Assembly (NCBI GenBank): GCA_050633505.1
Contig: JBOEGQ010000002.1
Span: 124,001 to 188,000 of the forward strand
Length of the DNA stretch: 64,000 nt
Direction of reading: 5' to 3'
Source of the DNA: UBA1672 sp050633505
Lineage (GTDB): Bacteria > Pseudomonadota > Alphaproteobacteria > Micavibrionales > Micavibrionaceae
Shown here: positions 61,715 to 64,000 of the stretch, in pieces
How positions within the stretch are numbered: the first letter of the stretch is position 1
Layout: every line of letters begins with the position of its first letter
The notes under the pieces: generated by a model
Database searches by the model: none
Seen by the model: the letters and a program-made list of their open reading frames with translations, nothing else
What the model was told of the DNA's origin: nothing
Position numbers and translations under genes: made by a program

Positions 61715-62284
61715 TCATGAACCTCCATCAACAACGCGCTGTGCCAGAAATGACGACAACACTTCGGGAGAAAAATATCCCGCATAGATAAAAGCAATTA
61801 GCATGCCAAAACAAATCGCAACACCATAAGGCACCTTATCAGCACCACCTTGAACTTGATCAACCCAGCCCCCCTGAACGGGAGATTTAAACGGTTTTCT
61901 CTTCTTTATAACCAAAGCTGCCGCCCCTAAAAAACCACCAACCAACGTCATAAAAAACAAATATATAGGCAAATATTGAACACCGATCCACAACGCACAT
62001 GCCGTACCGAATTTTGAATCCCCTGCCCCAATCACGCGCATACTAAATAAAATAAACGTCACCAGAAATGTAATACCCGCAGATAACAAGTGAGACCACA
62101 ATGAGCCCGTCACGCCGCCCTGCCCGGCAATAAGCAAGGAAACATATACAACCACAAAAGCCCCCATCACATAAAGGCTATAACTATTCGGGATGGTCAT
62201 ACTTCGTATATCGGAGAGGCCAGCCAGCACACCGATTGATAAAGTTATGAATACGCATATCAGAAAAATAATAAGCAAGAACAT
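61715..62284 (-). CDS. cpaA: A24 prepilin peptidase CpaA (TadV)
   Basis: The 189-residue aspartyl protease has about six membrane helices. The two catalytic Asp are in LSDIRSMTIPNSY near residue 26 and VIGAGDSKFGTA near 88 (GxGD). It cleaves the Flp pilin leader after Gly on the cytoplasmic side. The gene lies 172 bp from flp with a terminator between, so it may have its own weak promoter or depend on read-through. Confidence 0.95.
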   Translation of the reverse strand: MFLLIIFLICVFITLSIGVLAGLSDIRSMTIPNSYSLYVMGAFVVVYVSLLIAGQGGVTGSLWSHLLSAGITFLVTFILFSMRVIGAGDSKFGTACALWIGVQYLPIYLFFMTLVGGFLGAAALVIKKRKPFKSPVQGGWVDQVQGGADKVPYGVAICFGMLIAFIYAGYFSPEVLSSFLAQRVVDGGS

Positions 62285-62392
62285 GGTAAAACAACCCTAC
62301 AGGAAAGCTGTGGAAAAATCGATAGGAAAACTTGACTTGGTAAACAACGTTGATTCGGAATTTTTTTCCTACCCCGAAAGAATCAAGGCACA

Positions 62393-62422
62393 AAGAAAAC
62401 CCGCCGGAGATAAAACGGCGGG
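62393..62422 (-). terminator. Terminator after the pilin gene
   Basis: On the minus strand CCCGCCG (62416-62422) pairs with CGGCGGG (62400-62406) and is followed by TTTTCTTTG. Placed 35 bp after the flp stop, it lets the abundant pilin mRNA end before cpaA. Confidence 0.9.
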
Positions 62423-62456
62423 CTTCCAACATTTAAACTTTATATATTCAGAGCGA

Positions 62457-62645
62457 TTAAGCGTTAGCGTCTTGAAGCTCTGTTTCCACACCTTCGAACA
62501 TTGTTACCAGCTCATCACCAACAAGGCCAACTGTAACAGCGATCGCGACCGCAATACCTGCTGCGATCAGACCATATTCAATAGCCGTCGCACCATCTTC
62601 GTTATTAATATACGCTTCTTTTAATGCAATAAGTTTCGTTAACAT
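62457..62645 (-). CDS. flp: Flp/Fap-type pilin subunit
   Basis: The 62-residue pre-pilin has a short leader (MLTKLIALKEAYINNEDG) cleaved after Gly18 and the Flp motif ATAIEYGLIAAGIAVAIAV, with Glu5 and Tyr6 of the mature chain in the right place. A tail MFEGVETELQDANA follows. The ATG has AAAGGAG 6 nt before it, and the longer frame from 62669 is not used. It is the major subunit of the Tad pilus and by position the most highly expressed gene in the cluster. Confidence 0.96.
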   Translation of the reverse strand: MLTKLIALKEAYINNEDGATAIEYGLIAAGIAVAIAVTVGLVGDELVTMFEGVETELQDANA

Positions 62646-62715
62646 GTTTATCTCCTTTAGATTTGTCAATTTTGTTTCGGTAACCCAGACTTCAATTTGT
62701 TTCTCATAAAGTTCC

Positions 62716-62762
62716 TTAACCGTTAATCCATCATAGCGCGCCTTTACTTAAAGAAACATTAA
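62716..62762 (-). promoter_or_regulatory. Putative CtrA-type sites upstream of flp
   Basis: TTAA-AGAAACA-TTAA(C) at 62748-62762 fits the CtrA full box TTAA-N7-TTAA. TTAACCGTTAA at 62716-62726 has two inverted half-sites. Both lie 71-117 bp before the pilin ATG. In Caulobacter the pilin promoter is CtrA-controlled. The rest of the 62670-63001 gap is AT-rich. Confidence 0.6.
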
Positions 62763-63001
62763 CAAAACAAAGTAAATATAATTTTTTTAGAATAAATATT
62801 TAGCATTTATTTGTATAAAATTTTATATAAATAGTAAACATACAGTACTTATGTATAATTATGGAAATTTACCAAGTAAATACCCACACCACCCCCATAT
62901 AAAATACATCAGAAACAAAATAAACACATTAATCTATCAAATAAAAAAGAGGACACTATAAATATAGCACCCCCTTAATAAGTGATAATTTTTTAAATAA
63001 T

Positions 63002-64000
63002 CTAGTTCTTAATGTGAAGATTACTTAATTCACGGCTGATTGTTTCAAACACATCAACCAAATCATCCTGACTTGGTGCATCATGATAATAGTCCTCAGA
63101 TGTTGCACATTGCCTATAATATTCTTTTGTACTCTCCGAAACATTTGAATAGAAGGTTACAGTGTAAATAATAACCCCCTTCTCCTTCAGATCATCACAT
63201 ACCTCGGCAAAGCGGTTATCAAGATCCCCCGGCGTGATATCATGGTCTTGCGTTGGACCGTATGTGGAATAATAATATTCCATTGTGTTTACACCATCTG
63301 TCATCATGACGATGGCCTTACGCCAATATTCATTTTCCCATGACACACCCTCTTCAAACGGAAAGTCCGGTGAGATAACGCGCCCCCCCCATACCATACC
63401 ATAGTTACCATATGTATATCCGGCCGCGTACATCGTATCTATCGATTCCTTCAAACCTGTTGGGCTGCTGGATAAAGGCATAACGGGCGTTCTAGGGCAG
63501 TAATAATTCGGTTTCTTAGAAACGTTCCCATAGCTATTCAAACGGCAATACGGGTCATCATCCTCATCACGGCAATAACGGTACATATCCCATGGCCCTT
63601 CATGGTCAACCGTATCATCGGGATAATCATGCGCCAAAACACACCCTAACCAGTTCGTATTATGATTATAATTTGTCGTATATTGAAGGTTATGAGGGTT
63701 ATTAACAAACACATCCCCATACGCATCACCATCAGGGTCCACCCCAAAGCCATACGGCCCGACATTAACCGAGGAGCTATACGGAACAAGCCCAACTTTA
63801 ATATATTCCGCATCTCGTGTAACCATGGAATCGAGACTGCTCGGATCGGCAGATTCACCCTCATCCGTATCAATACCATACATAATGTAAACGAAATTAG
63901 AGGCCGCATCACGTAACGCGCCAATATTGTTATTGGTGTTCATAGACCCCGTATTATCCATAACCAAGACAACCTCGATCCCCTGTACCTCTCTAACCAC
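63002..64000 (-). CDS. TadG-like pilus protein with VWA domain (5' end missing)
   Basis: Only the C-terminal 332 codons are in the window; the gene continues past 64000. The visible part is a von Willebrand A domain with the MIDAS-like VVLVMDNTGSMNTN at its start, KVGLVPYSSSVNVG as a second strand and the C-terminal KAIVMMTDGVNTMEYYYS. The final FETISRELSNLHI is typical of TadG/TadE-like proteins in alphaproteobacteria, which act as minor pilins or adhesins. A long Asp/Tyr/Asn-rich insertion fills the middle, richer than usual. Confidence 0.85.
   Translation of the reverse strand: MVREVQGIEVVLVMDNTGSMNTNNNIGALRDAASNFVYIMYGIDTDEGESADPSSLDSMVTRDAEYIKVGLVPYSSSVNVGPYGFGVDPDGDAYGDVFVNNPHNLQYTTNYNHNTNWLGCVLAHDYPDDTVDHEGPWDMYRYCRDEDDDPYCRLNSYGNVSKKPNYYCPRTPVMPLSSSPTGLKESIDTMYAAGYTYGNYGMVWGGRVISPDFPFEEGVSWENEYWRKAIVMMTDGVNTMEYYYSTYGPTQDHDITPGDLDNRFAEVCDDLKEKGVIIYTVTFYSNVSESTKEYYRQCATSEDYYHDAPSQDDLVDVFETISRELSNLHIKN

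Noticed and set aside
1..64000. CRISPR array
   Set aside because: No regularly spaced short repeats with spacers and no cas genes were seen.

Overview
The window looks like chromosome from a fairly AT-rich alphaproteobacterium. The evidence is the dcd-murA-hisG-UPF0262 and infA-maf-RNase E/G blocks, a CpdR-type response regulator, an alphaproteobacterial-style Tad/Cpa pilus locus with a CtrA-like site (TTAA-N7-TTAA) upstream of the pilin gene, and a BigR/SqrR-type ArsR repressor. The genus cannot be fixed from sequence alone; a Micavibrio-like or other marine lineage is only a guess.

About 1-12.9 kb is accessory DNA. It carries a secreted Fn3-like protein, an AsmA-like membrane protein bracketed by two ~50 bp direct repeats exactly 1560 bp apart, a TcmP / three-Cys-motif (DUF5131, phage Gp37/Gp68) pair, an HD phosphohydrolase overlapping a YwgA-like gene, a MobC-relaxase pair, an Mrr-like PD-(D/E)XK nuclease, a ~350 nt stretch of about ten consecutive hairpins with no gene (a likely structured RNA), and a large serine recombinase whose reading frame runs through the antisense of a tRNA-Thr gene. 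This is the signature of an integrative, mobilisable island lodged at the 3' end of tRNA-Thr(GGT) and carrying probable defence cargo.

From 13 to 36.9 kb the content is mostly housekeeping: dcd, murA, hisG (short form), UPF0262, lepB, infA, maf, RNase E/G, tRNA-Phe, a RelA/SpoT-like HD hydrolase, glpK and glpD behind a hybrid sensor kinase and single-domain response regulator, a YjbH-family outer-membrane protein, an RluD-type pseudouridine synthase, a GT4 glycosyltransferase, cpdR and tRNA-Val. Several unknown proteins are interspersed.

From 37 to 43 kb there are small secreted proteins and a probable metal-handling locus: a His-rich periplasmic protein, a HupE/UreJ permease, a membrane anchor protein and a 38-residue peptide ending in HGHTH. 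A rhodanese-DUF2892 protein and its BigR/SqrR-like repressor follow. Two tandem 16-bp palindromes (GAATA-N6-TATTC) then precede a 1292-residue orphan with an HD-like motif.

From 47 to 52 kb there is a sulfate-transfer cluster: a PAPS-type sulfotransferase overlapping an arylsulfotransferase gene, a second arylsulfotransferase gene, and between them the debris of a third copy. From 52 kb to the end lies the Tad pilus locus: a pil_N-domain protein and tadD on +, and tadC, tadB, cpaF, cpaE, cpaD, cpaC, cpaB, cpaA, flp and a truncated TadG-like VWA protein on -.
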